Positions 34,160-41,205 of a stretch of 64,000 nt of DNA are shown here, piece by piece; positions within the stretch are counted from its first letter, which is position 1; every line of letters begins with the position of its first letter. The notes below the pieces were generated by a model. It searched no databases, was not told where the DNA came from, and saw only the letters and a list, made by a program, of their open reading frames with translations. The DNA lies in contig CP054186.1 of assembly GCA_015200025.1 (NCBI GenBank), positions 1,302,001 to 1,366,000 of the forward strand. Reading direction: 5' to 3'. The position numbers were made by a program, and so were the translations under genes. Source of the DNA: Phycisphaeraceae bacterium (GTDB lineage: Bacteria; Planctomycetota; Phycisphaerae; Phycisphaerales; UBA1924).

Positions 34160-35713
34160 TCAGCACCCCGATTCGAACGCTTCGACGAAGGCGTCGAGGT
34201 CGAAGAAATCCTCGAACCCGTCGCCGTTGAAGTCCGCCGATCGACCGTCCGGGCACCCGAAGCCCTCGAAGCACTCGACGAAGGCGTCGAGGTCGAAGAA
34301 ATCGACGAACCCGTCGCCGTTGAAGTCGGCCGGGCAGCCTTGCTCGACCACCTCGCCCATCACCACGACCACGCGCTCGGGCTCATCGGGGGCGTTCGAG
34401 AAGATCCGCACCGTGCCGACCTTGAGCCCCGGCGTCGAGGTGTCCATCGAGACCGTGTGGGTGTTCCATCCCGCGCCGGGGGCCGAGGCGAACACCCCGC
34501 CCGGGGCGGTAAAGCCCGGCGAGGCCGACAGCGTGTACCGCAGCGGGTCGAGCCCGTTCATCGACCACAGGGCCGCGTCGCCCGCGTTCCAGACCTTGAG
34601 CGGGGACGCCGCGGGCTCGCCCACGGCGAACGAGCCCAGGTCGATCACCAGGTCGGACCCGACGCGGGCGGGGACGCGCAGGTCGAGGACGATCGGGAGG
34701 TGTCCCGCGCCGTTGCACACGTCGATGAGCGCCTGCGCGATCGTCGGCCCGACCATCGTGTTCCCCGCCACGCGGAGGCTCTGGTCGAACGAGGTCCCGT
34801 CGTTGCCCCACGCCCGATACGTGTGGCTCGGGTCGTCCCACGTGACGGTGCTGTACGGCCTCGACGCGTCGCCGATGTACGACAGCCCCTCGCCGTCGAT
34901 CAGCGTCGCCGAGAGCAGGATCTGGTCGTGCCGGTCGTCCATCCCGCCCGCGCCGGCGGGGTCCTGCGTGTGCACGAACCGAAACGACCCGTTGTTGTTC
35001 CACGACCCGGGCGTGGCGATGGGATCAAAGAACCGGCCCGAGTTGTTCTCGCGGCTGGCGATCAGCTCCTGGTACGCGGCCTGGCTCGACGACTGGATGT
35101 TGAAATCCCCGCACACGAGGAACCGCCACCCCGAGGGGAGCCCGGTCCCCGCGCCGTTGGTGTGCTCGCCCGACGCGTTCCGCCGGATCCGCTGGGCCTC
35201 GACCAGGCGCCGCGACTGATCCAACGTCGCCGACCCGGCCTTCATGTGCACGCTGTAGAGCGCGAGCGAGGACCCGGGCGAGCCGTACCCCACGGGCCGC
35301 ATGTCGTACCGGTACGTGTGGCGTGGCTGGTTGTCGCTCGACGAACTCCCCAACGCCACGACTGTGGTCCCTAGGTACTGGGCCTTCCCTGTGCGGTAGA
35401 AGAACCCGCTGTCGGTGTCGGGCCCGTCGATGAAGGCGGCCGCGGCCCAGTCTCCCGGCGAGCCCGGCGCCGTGTTGAGCGTCGCGAGCATCGAGGTCAC
35501 CGCCGATGCGCTGAGGACCTCTTGCACCACCAGCACGTCCGGGCACAGGCACCGCCCCTCGAACATCCCGTAGACCGAGGCCTGGATGGCCGCGGCCCGG
35601 CCCCCGCCGAAGTTCGAGATGTTCCACGTCGCCACGCGGAGCTGGGCCGACGCCGACAGAGCCAAACCCATCGCGGCGAAAGCCGCGAAACCAGCGTTGT
35701 GTACCTTGGACAT
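34160..35713 (-). CDS. Secreted endonuclease/exonuclease/phosphatase (EEP) protein with GC-type dockerin
   Basis: A 517-residue secreted protein; ATG at 35713 with GGAGG 9 nt upstream. Signal peptide KVHNAGFAAFAAMGLALSASA. The EEP domain (about 24-330) shows LRVATWNISNFGG (catalytic Asn), DVLVVQEVL (metal Glu), SVHMKAG, VCGDFNIQ (Asp/Asn pair) and DDRHDQILLS (candidate Asp-His region), so a metal-dependent phosphodiesterase or nuclease is likely. An all-beta domain (about 345-455; VIDLGSFAVGEPAASPLKVWNAGD) resembles choice-of-anchor/ASPM-SPD-2 type domains. The dockerin ends DFNGDGFVDFFDLDAF and DFNGDGFEDFFDLDAF, CFEGFGCP and GC. It is the first gene of the dockerin cluster in the direction of transcription. 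Confidence 0.8.
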   Translation of the reverse strand: MSKVHNAGFAAFAAMGLALSASAQLRVATWNISNFGGGRAAAIQASVYGMFEGRCLCPDVLVVQEVLSASAVTSMLATLNTAPGSPGDWAAAAFIDGPDTDSGFFYRTGKAQYLGTTVVALGSSSSDNQPRHTYRYDMRPVGYGSPGSSLALYSVHMKAGSATLDQSRRLVEAQRIRRNASGEHTNGAGTGLPSGWRFLVCGDFNIQSSSQAAYQELIASRENNSGRFFDPIATPGSWNNNGSFRFVHTQDPAGAGGMDDRHDQILLSATLIDGEGLSYIGDASRPYSTVTWDDPSHTYRAWGNDGTSFDQSLRVAGNTMVGPTIAQALIDVCNGAGHLPIVLDLRVPARVGSDLVIDLGSFAVGEPAASPLKVWNAGDAALWSMNGLDPLRYTLSASPGFTAPGGVFASAPGAGWNTHTVSMDTSTPGLKVGTVRIFSNAPDEPERVVVVMGEVVEQGCPADFNGDGFVDFFDLDAFVECFEGFGCPDGRSADFNGDGFEDFFDLDAFVEAFESGC

Positions 35714-35768
35714 CTCGTTTCGCCTCCGGGGACGCCAACTGTATCCGCCCGCTCCCCGCGCTCCACGA

Positions 35769-36704
35769 TTACCCCGCCGCGGGGCCTTCGGAACCGTCAT
35801 ATCGGACCCATTCGAGGCACAAACCCCGGGCCGGGAAGGTCGGGCCCGCCTTGGACCGCTCCCGCGACGCGATGATCCCGGGGATCTCGCCCGGGCCGAT
35901 CCGCCCCCGCCCCGCCTCGGCCAGCGTGCCCGCGATGATCCGCACCATGTTGTAGAGGAACCCGGTCCCCGAGATGTCGATCCGGACCCGCTCGTCGGAC
36001 ACCCGCGTCACGGCGCACGAGAGCACCCGGCGGACCGTCGTGAGCCGGCCGTGCCCCGCCGCGGCGAACCCCGCGAAGTCGTGCTCCCCCACGAACGCCG
36101 ACGCCGCCTCGCTCATCGCGCCAACGTCCAGCGGTTCCCAGACGTGGTGGACGAACCGACGGTCGAAGAGCGGGCGACGCCGCGAGGCGTGGATGGTGTA
36201 CGAGTACCCCTTGCTGGTGCACCCCCCGATGGGGTCGAACCCCACCCCCGCGTCCCACGCGCCCACCACCAGCACGTCCTCGGGCAACTTCCCGTTCACC
36301 GCGCGCACCAGCGCGTCGAGCCCGCGCGAGCGGGGCCACCCGCGCCCTTCGGGCGTCGCGTCGGACCCGTCGCCCCGCGGCGGGTCCAGCGGGGCGCACG
36401 TGAACGCCGCGACCTGCCCCCGCGCGTGAACCCCCGCGTCGGTCCGGCTCGCGCCGATCAGCTCGATGGGCTCTCGCACCACCTCGCGCACCGCCCGTTC
36501 CGCCACGTGCTGCACCGTCCGCAGCGCGACGCGCCCCGGCCGGCCCTCCACCGGGCCCACAATCTTGTCCGAAGGCGGGGGCTGCGACCCCGCGCCGGGC
36601 ACGCCCGGTCCGCCCCCGCCGGGCTCGGGACAGACCGGTTCCTGCTTCTGCCACCCGCAGAAGTCGGACCCGTCGTAGGCGATCGTCAGGGCGTACCTGG
36701 GCAT
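35769..36704 (-). CDS. truA: tRNA pseudouridine synthase A
   Basis: Forms pseudouridine at positions 38-40 of tRNA anticodon arms. 311 residues. Starts MPRYALTIAYDGSDFCGWQKQ. The catalytic Asp89 is in GASRTDAGVHARGQ, followed by the RNA-contact segment SKGYSYTI and the C-terminal FLYNMVRIIAGTL. A Pro/Gly-rich insertion of about 38 residues (21-58) separates the first strand from the RTVQ helix; it is absent in E. coli TruA and looks disordered. It lies 28 bp downstream of the gingipain-like gene with no evident promoter, so co-transcription is likely. Confidence 0.9.
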   Translation of the reverse strand: MPRYALTIAYDGSDFCGWQKQEPVCPEPGGGGPGVPGAGSQPPPSDKIVGPVEGRPGRVALRTVQHVAERAVREVVREPIELIGASRTDAGVHARGQVAAFTCAPLDPPRGDGSDATPEGRGWPRSRGLDALVRAVNGKLPEDVLVVGAWDAGVGFDPIGGCTSKGYSYTIHASRRRPLFDRRFVHHVWEPLDVGAMSEAASAFVGEHDFAGFAAAGHGRLTTVRRVLSCAVTRVSDERVRIDISGTGFLYNMVRIIAGTLAEAGRGRIGPGEIPGIIASRERSKAGPTFPARGLCLEWVRYDGSEGPAAG

Positions 36705-36732
36705 CGGTGTTCACGCCGCGTCGGCCGGGCGC

Positions 36733-38724
36733 TCAGGCCCCCCACCGCGCCCGCAGGGCCGCCAGCGTCTTGTCGGCCTCTTTGCGGAAGTGCTCGGGCT
36801 TGATCCCGTCGCGGACTTTCCCGAGCATGACCAGGGCCGACCCGACCCCGTTCGCTCGGCGCCACGCCTCGCCCAGCTCGGTCATGTCACGTTCGATCTG
36901 CTCGGAGCGGGCGTGCCGGCGGAGGGCCTCGAGCGCCGCCGCGTCGCCGCGCTGCGCCATCCCGGAGCACGCGAGCCACAGCGCGTCGCGCGCGTCGTCG
37001 AGCCGGACCTCCTCGGCGTTGAGCGTCGACATCACGCGGGCCAGGCCCTCGAAATCGCCCGCGCGGAACATGGGCAGCACCGCGGCGAGGGCCGCGTCGG
37101 GCGTGGACTTCCCGGGCAGGTCGAGCAGCGCCCGCCCGAGCCGGGCCGCGTCCTGGTCGCGCCCCGCCATGACCATCGCCGTGATCGCCGCCGCGAACCG
37201 TTCGCCCTTGACCAGCTCCGGGGTGAGTTCGGACAGGTCCTTCGCGTCGGCGAGCGGGACGGTCGCGTCGGTCCTGGGCGCCCGCCGGCCGTAGAGCGCC
37301 AGCGGGTCGCCGTAGTAGCACAGTTTCCAGGCCGGGGCCTGATCGAACCGGAAGGCCGACCCCATCGGCATCCCCGCGCACAGCCTCGCCGCCACCGCGG
37401 GCGTCGGGATGAACGCCTGGAGTGTCGGTTCGTCGACCGACCCGTAATACACGTACACCCCGCGGTCGATCCACCGCCCCGCCAGCGTGTCCCGGGTCCC
37501 CAGGAACTGTGCCGACCACGAATGAATAAAGTGAACCGCCGGCGGGCGCACCAAGACCGGGACGTCCCCCAGCAGCCCCACGCCCTCGGCCAGCTCGAAC
37601 ATGTGCTTCTGCCCCTTGGTGTTGACCAGCACCAGGTCCGCGGAGAGGGGCTTGGAGGCGTTCTTCCGCCACTCGTTGAGCGTCCCCCGGGGCTCGGACG
37701 CCACCGTCGCCGGGAGACCCGCGGCCTTGAGCGCCTCCGCCGCCTTGCCCCCGTCGTACTCACGCCACCCCGGCGCGTCGGGGTAACTGTCGAACACCCA
37801 GGCCTCCTTGGGCTGGAGGAAGAGCGAGCACATCGCCACGTACGCCGACCTCGACGCCGTCCCGAAGACCTGACCGGCCCACGCCCACCGTGTGGTGTCC
37901 GCCGGGCCCGCCTTGAGCCGCCCGAGCCGGTCCGTCAACGCCACGACCCCCGACCCCGTGCGCACCGCCGGCTTCTCGGCCGCGCACACCGTGATCGACT
38001 CCAGGTCGTCCCCCAACCGATCCCACGTGTACGGCAACGAACGGCAAAGGTCCGCGATCGAGGCGGCGTAGGCGTCGGCCTCGGGCTCGGACATCACGCT
38101 GTTGACGGCCCGCGACGAGGCGGTCCAGAAGATCGGCTGCCCGTGCCCCGCCGCCAGCGCCAGCGCCGCCGTCCACGCCGGGTCGTCTTTCGATGCCACG
38201 ACGATCCCCGGGGGCGTCAGGCCCACCGCGCGCCACGCCGACCGGACGTGCTCGGCGCTCCATCCCCCCGCCGGGGTCGCCCCGTCGAGCGTCCAGGCTT
38301 TCCCCACGGCGGCCTCGATCGCCGGCGCGTCCGCCACCCACACGCCCTTGGCCCCCGCCGTGCTCCAGCGGACGACCTTCTGCGGCTCGAACGCGCGCAC
38401 GAAACGCCCGATGTCCTCCGCCGCCTTGGGCGTGCCGTCGTCGATCAGGACCGGGTACCGCTTGCGGAGCGTCCACCCCGCGACGGCCTCGGTGTACGAC
38501 GCCGCGTCCTCCACGATCACCACCACCGGCGCCACCGCCACGCGCTCGCGCACCGCGTTGACCCGCATCCCGAGCCTGACCCCCGGCGGGATCGTCGCCG
38601 GGTCCACGCGCGGGGTCGGCTTGGGCGCGTCGTCCGCGGGCGTGCCCCCGGGCTGGCTTTGGGCCACGGCGCACCACCACGCCACGACCCCCACGCACGA
38701 CGCGACCGCCCCGGTGATCTTCAT
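36733..38724 (-). CDS. Secreted protein with possible gingipain/C25-like region, function unknown
   Basis: A 663-residue protein with an N-terminal signal-like segment (ITGAVASCVGVVAWWCAVAQS). I do not recognise the family with confidence. Residues about 330-490 run in an order resembling the C25 caspase-like fold: AWVFDSYPDAPGWREYDGG, LVLVNTKG, HFIHSWSAQ, GVYVYYGSVDEPTLQAFIP and CYYGDPLALYGRR. The last resembles the GDPxLxLY that closes many C25 domains. The expected HG and nucleophile Cys motifs are not clear, so it may be an inactive relative. An alpha-helical repeat tail (about 520-663) follows. The ATG at 38724 lies 5 nt after TACGAT; truA follows. Confidence 0.5.
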   Translation of the reverse strand: MKITGAVASCVGVVAWWCAVAQSQPGGTPADDAPKPTPRVDPATIPPGVRLGMRVNAVRERVAVAPVVVIVEDAASYTEAVAGWTLRKRYPVLIDDGTPKAAEDIGRFVRAFEPQKVVRWSTAGAKGVWVADAPAIEAAVGKAWTLDGATPAGGWSAEHVRSAWRAVGLTPPGIVVASKDDPAWTAALALAAGHGQPIFWTASSRAVNSVMSEPEADAYAASIADLCRSLPYTWDRLGDDLESITVCAAEKPAVRTGSGVVALTDRLGRLKAGPADTTRWAWAGQVFGTASRSAYVAMCSLFLQPKEAWVFDSYPDAPGWREYDGGKAAEALKAAGLPATVASEPRGTLNEWRKNASKPLSADLVLVNTKGQKHMFELAEGVGLLGDVPVLVRPPAVHFIHSWSAQFLGTRDTLAGRWIDRGVYVYYGSVDEPTLQAFIPTPAVAARLCAGMPMGSAFRFDQAPAWKLCYYGDPLALYGRRAPRTDATVPLADAKDLSELTPELVKGERFAAAITAMVMAGRDQDAARLGRALLDLPGKSTPDAALAAVLPMFRAGDFEGLARVMSTLNAEEVRLDDARDALWLACSGMAQRGDAAALEALRRHARSEQIERDMTELGEAWRRANGVGSALVMLGKVRDGIKPEHFRKEADKTLAALRARWGA

Positions 38725-38729
38725 GCCCG

Positions 38730-38735
38730 ATCGTA
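38730..38735 (-). promoter_or_regulatory. TACGAT -10-like box, leaderless start
   Basis: TACGAT ends 5 nt before the ATG at 38724; no Shine-Dalgarno. Confidence 0.4.
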
Positions 38736-38764
38736 CGCGGCGTCGCCGATGGGCCCGCCCGTGA

Positions 38765-39904
38765 TCAGCGGCCCACGCCCGCCAGGGCCGGGTCCGCCAC
38801 GATCGTGATGGGGATGATCGCCTCGGCGAGCGCCCCGCTGACCCGGTCCCGGACCGTCACCTTCAGGTTGTACGCGCCCACCGACAGCGTGTGCGGCAGC
38901 TCGATCACGCTCGTCAGGTAGAAATCGCGCCTCACGTTCCGCGAGGTGTCCGGCGCCCCCGCCTCCGACCACCGACGCTGCAGCGTCGGGCGGTCCGCGT
39001 CGTGCCAGAGGTCGACCGACATCGAGAGATCGACCGTGTGACGCCGGCCGTCGGGGCCCTCGGTCGCCCGGTGCCCGAACCCCTCGGCCTCGACGTACAG
39101 CGCCAGCGTGTGCCGCGTCCCCGCCAGGAGGCTCGACGACCGCGCCGGCTCGTACTGCCCGTACCCGTCCACCCGCGTGCACACGACCGCCCGGCTGACG
39201 CGGAACTCGCGCGACGCCCGCACCGGCTCCAACGCCTTCTCCACCGCCGACAGCAGCGCCTCGGGGTCCCCGATGGCCTCGGGCCTCGCGTGCAGCCCGG
39301 TCAGCATGCCGGACAGCGCCGAGAGGTTGCGCACGAACGTCGGGCTGAGGTGGGCCGCGATCGGGCCCGTGTCCGTCCGCCCCAGCGTGCCCGCGCGGAC
39401 CATCTCCAGCGAGGCCAGCGCCAGCGCGTCGGCGCCGGCGGATTCACCCGACGCCAGCCTCTCTCGCAGCGCGCGGCCCAGCTCGAACGCGTGCTCCTCG
39501 ATCCGCTCGCGCACCGTCAACGCCTTGGGCGGCGGCGGCGCGGGGGCGGGCGCCAGCTCCGTCATGCCGGACAGCCCGGCGCTGGGCGTGGTTTCAGGCC
39601 CGGCCGGGGGAGGCGCTTCCGCCGCGAGGGCCGACGCTTCACGCGCCCGGTCCGCGACCAGCCGGTCGTACGCCTCGGCCTGGCGCGCCAGCAGCCGACG
39701 CAGTTCCTCGACCTCCCCGTTCGCGCGATCGTTCGTCGCTGCCGCCACCGGGGCGGTCAACGTCGGGATCGGGTCGGTGGCGGGCTCGGGCCTTGAGGCC
39801 GCCGGGGGCGAGGGGCCCGGCCCGGCGCACCCCGCGGACCACGCCGCACCGGCGATCCAGACCACCCCGAGGACGTACCGCCCGCGCCGAGAGTGTGTGA
39901 CCAT
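38765..39904 (-). CDS. Lipoprotein of unknown function
   Basis: A 379-residue lipoprotein: signal VVWIAGAAWSAGC, with Cys in the lipobox near residue 28 from ATG 39904. A Pro/Ala-rich linker follows, then a short coiled-coil candidate (EVEELRRLLARQAEAYDRLVADRA written in parts), a helical middle (about 125-215), and a C-terminal beta domain (about 230-370) with TRHTLALYVEAEGF, YLTSVIELPHTLSVGAYNLKV and VRDRVSG, resembling an immunoglobulin-like or C2-like sandwich. No enzyme motif is visible. It probably sits at the outer membrane facing the periplasm. Confidence 0.6.
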   Translation of the reverse strand: MVTHSRRGRYVLGVVWIAGAAWSAGCAGPGPSPPAASRPEPATDPIPTLTAPVAAATNDRANGEVEELRRLLARQAEAYDRLVADRAREASALAAEAPPPAGPETTPSAGLSGMTELAPAPAPPPPKALTVRERIEEHAFELGRALRERLASGESAGADALALASLEMVRAGTLGRTDTGPIAAHLSPTFVRNLSALSGMLTGLHARPEAIGDPEALLSAVEKALEPVRASREFRVSRAVVCTRVDGYGQYEPARSSSLLAGTRHTLALYVEAEGFGHRATEGPDGRRHTVDLSMSVDLWHDADRPTLQRRWSEAGAPDTSRNVRRDFYLTSVIELPHTLSVGAYNLKVTVRDRVSGALAEAIIPITIVADPALAGVGR

Positions 39905-40009
39905 GGGGCCCTTATCGGGCGGCGTGCCCCGGCCTCGTCGATTCACGGGGTCCCCTGCCGCGGTGATTCTCGGACCTCGCCGCGCCCGGCCCGCGGCCTC
40001 CGCGGAGGT

Positions 40010-41107
40010 TCAGCGGGACCCGAGCATCGTCGCCAGGCGGAGGGTGACGACCTCGAGGGTCCGCCCGGCGTCGCCCAGCCCGGACTTGTAACGGGCATCC
40101 GACTCGACCGCGAGCGAGATCGCCTCGGCCGCCCGTGTCGGGCCGAGTGCGGCGGCCGCCCGGAGGACCGCCTCCTGCGAGGGCCCGAAAATCTTGAGCG
40201 AGAACGCGAGTTGGCGACGGTCTTGGCCCTGCTTGAGACCCCACGCCGCCGCGTGGAGCTTTCGGGTCAGGTCCATCACCGCCCACCAGAGCATCACGTC
40301 GGGGGCGCGGGACACCTCGGTGAGGTGCCGGAGGCGTTCGATGGCGCCCGCGGGCCCCCCGGCGAGGACCGCGCCCTGGAGGTCCCAGGCTTCTTCCTCC
40401 CGGGAAACACCGACCATCGACCGGACCAGGTCGAGCGTGATGGGGGTCTGCCCGTCGGGGCCCGGCGTCCCCGCCGAGGCCAGTTTCGCGATCTCCGAGT
40501 CCAGCCGGCCAAGATCGGGGCCGCAACGTTCGACGAGCAAGTCGGCGGCACCCGGTTCGAGCGTCGCCCGATGCCGCTTGGTCGCGCGCCTCGTCGCCCA
40601 CGCCGACGCCTGCGCCTCGCCGACCTCCTCGCAGGGCCTGACGATCCCGACCTTCGCGATCATGTCGTCCAGTTTGCCCTTGTACCACTTGCGGGCGCGG
40701 AGCACGAGCGTGGCCCCGGGCTCGGGCGACTGCACATACCGCTCCACAAGCGGGCGGTTCGCCTCGCGGACCAGCGCGTCGGCCCCGTCGACCACCACGA
40801 CCTTGTGTCGGGCCAGGAGGCCCAGGCTCCGGCACTCGTCCAGCACGTCCGCGGGCGTCGTGGCCGAGCCCTCGAAGTGGATCACGTCCACCTCGCCGTG
40901 CGCCGACGCGCACGCTTCCTTGATCTGGTTGGTGTACTCGGTGGCGAGGAAATGGTTGGGCCCGGGCAGAAGGACCACGCGGTGCTCCGCCCCCGGCACC
41001 CCACCACTCCCACCACCACCACCACCACCACCACCCCTACCGCCCCCACCTTTGCTTTCAGGATCGGAGGAGGCCGGTCGGGTCGTGGGGGCGGGCTTCT
41101 TGGCCAT
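40010..41107 (-). CDS. holA: DNA polymerase III delta subunit
   Basis: The clamp-loader subunit that opens the sliding clamp. 365 residues from ATG 41107. After a basic, Gly-rich N-terminal stretch encoded by a trinucleotide repeat, the HolA core begins at RVVLLPGPNHFLATEY, the degenerate P-loop position typical of delta. It continues with ARHKVVVVDGADAL, LVLRARKWYKGKLDDMI, a domain-II segment (QASAWATRRA) and the C-terminal collar helices (APDVMLWWAVMDLTRKL to the end). Length and motif order fit the family well. The low-complexity N-terminal region of about 35 residues is absent in E. coli HolA. It is divergent from the FHA kinase gene. Confidence 0.85.
   Translation of the reverse strand: MAKKPAPTTRPASSDPESKGGGGRGGGGGGGGGSGGVPGAEHRVVLLPGPNHFLATEYTNQIKEACASAHGEVDVIHFEGSATTPADVLDECRSLGLLARHKVVVVDGADALVREANRPLVERYVQSPEPGATLVLRARKWYKGKLDDMIAKVGIVRPCEEVGEAQASAWATRRATKRHRATLEPGAADLLVERCGPDLGRLDSEIAKLASAGTPGPDGQTPITLDLVRSMVGVSREEEAWDLQGAVLAGGPAGAIERLRHLTEVSRAPDVMLWWAVMDLTRKLHAAAWGLKQGQDRRQLAFSLKIFGPSQEAVLRAAAALGPTRAAEAISLAVESDARYKSGLGDAGRTLEVVTLRLATMLGSR
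41011..41034. repeat. Trinucleotide microsatellite (CAC)8 in holA
   Basis: Eight tandem CAC units, read as Gly codons on the minus strand. Length changes would add or remove glycines without a frameshift. Confidence 0.9.
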
Positions 41108-41117
41108 GTTCAGGATC

Positions 41118-41123
41118 AGGATA
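41118..41123 (-). promoter_or_regulatory. TATCCT -10-like box upstream of holA
   Basis: TATCCT ends 10 nt before the ATG at 41107, with no Shine-Dalgarno between. Confidence 0.35.
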
Positions 41124-41194
41124 GCGGCGGGCAAACGGTCGGGCGTCGCGCCGGAATCCCGCGTCGGCCCGGGTCTTCGCGCCCCGGCGGGGTC

Positions 41195-41200
41195 TATCTT
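41195..41200 (+). promoter_or_regulatory. TATCTT -10-like box, leaderless start of FHA kinase
   Basis: TATCTT ends 5 nt before the GTG at 41206. Confidence 0.4.
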
Positions 41201-41205
41201 CCTGC

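Larger units (their letters stand above)
26097..34337 (-). repeat. Dispersed dockerin-coding repeats (six copies of about 180 bp)
   Basis: The 3' ends of six genes carry highly similar DNA: 26097-26275, 28457-28640, 29770-29945, 31653-31833, 32834-33010 and 34160-34337. Each has two internal halves encoding DFNGDGFVDFFDLDAF-like loops, and the strings GTCGAAGAAATC and CCGTTGAA recur in nearly all. A seventh, more diverged copy lies at 17053-17222. Confidence 0.75.

Noticed and set aside
26097..34337. CRISPR-like or mobile-element reading of the repeats in the dockerin cluster
   Set aside because: The repeats are coding, at the 3' ends of separate genes, irregularly spaced, with no spacers, terminal inverted repeats or transposase.
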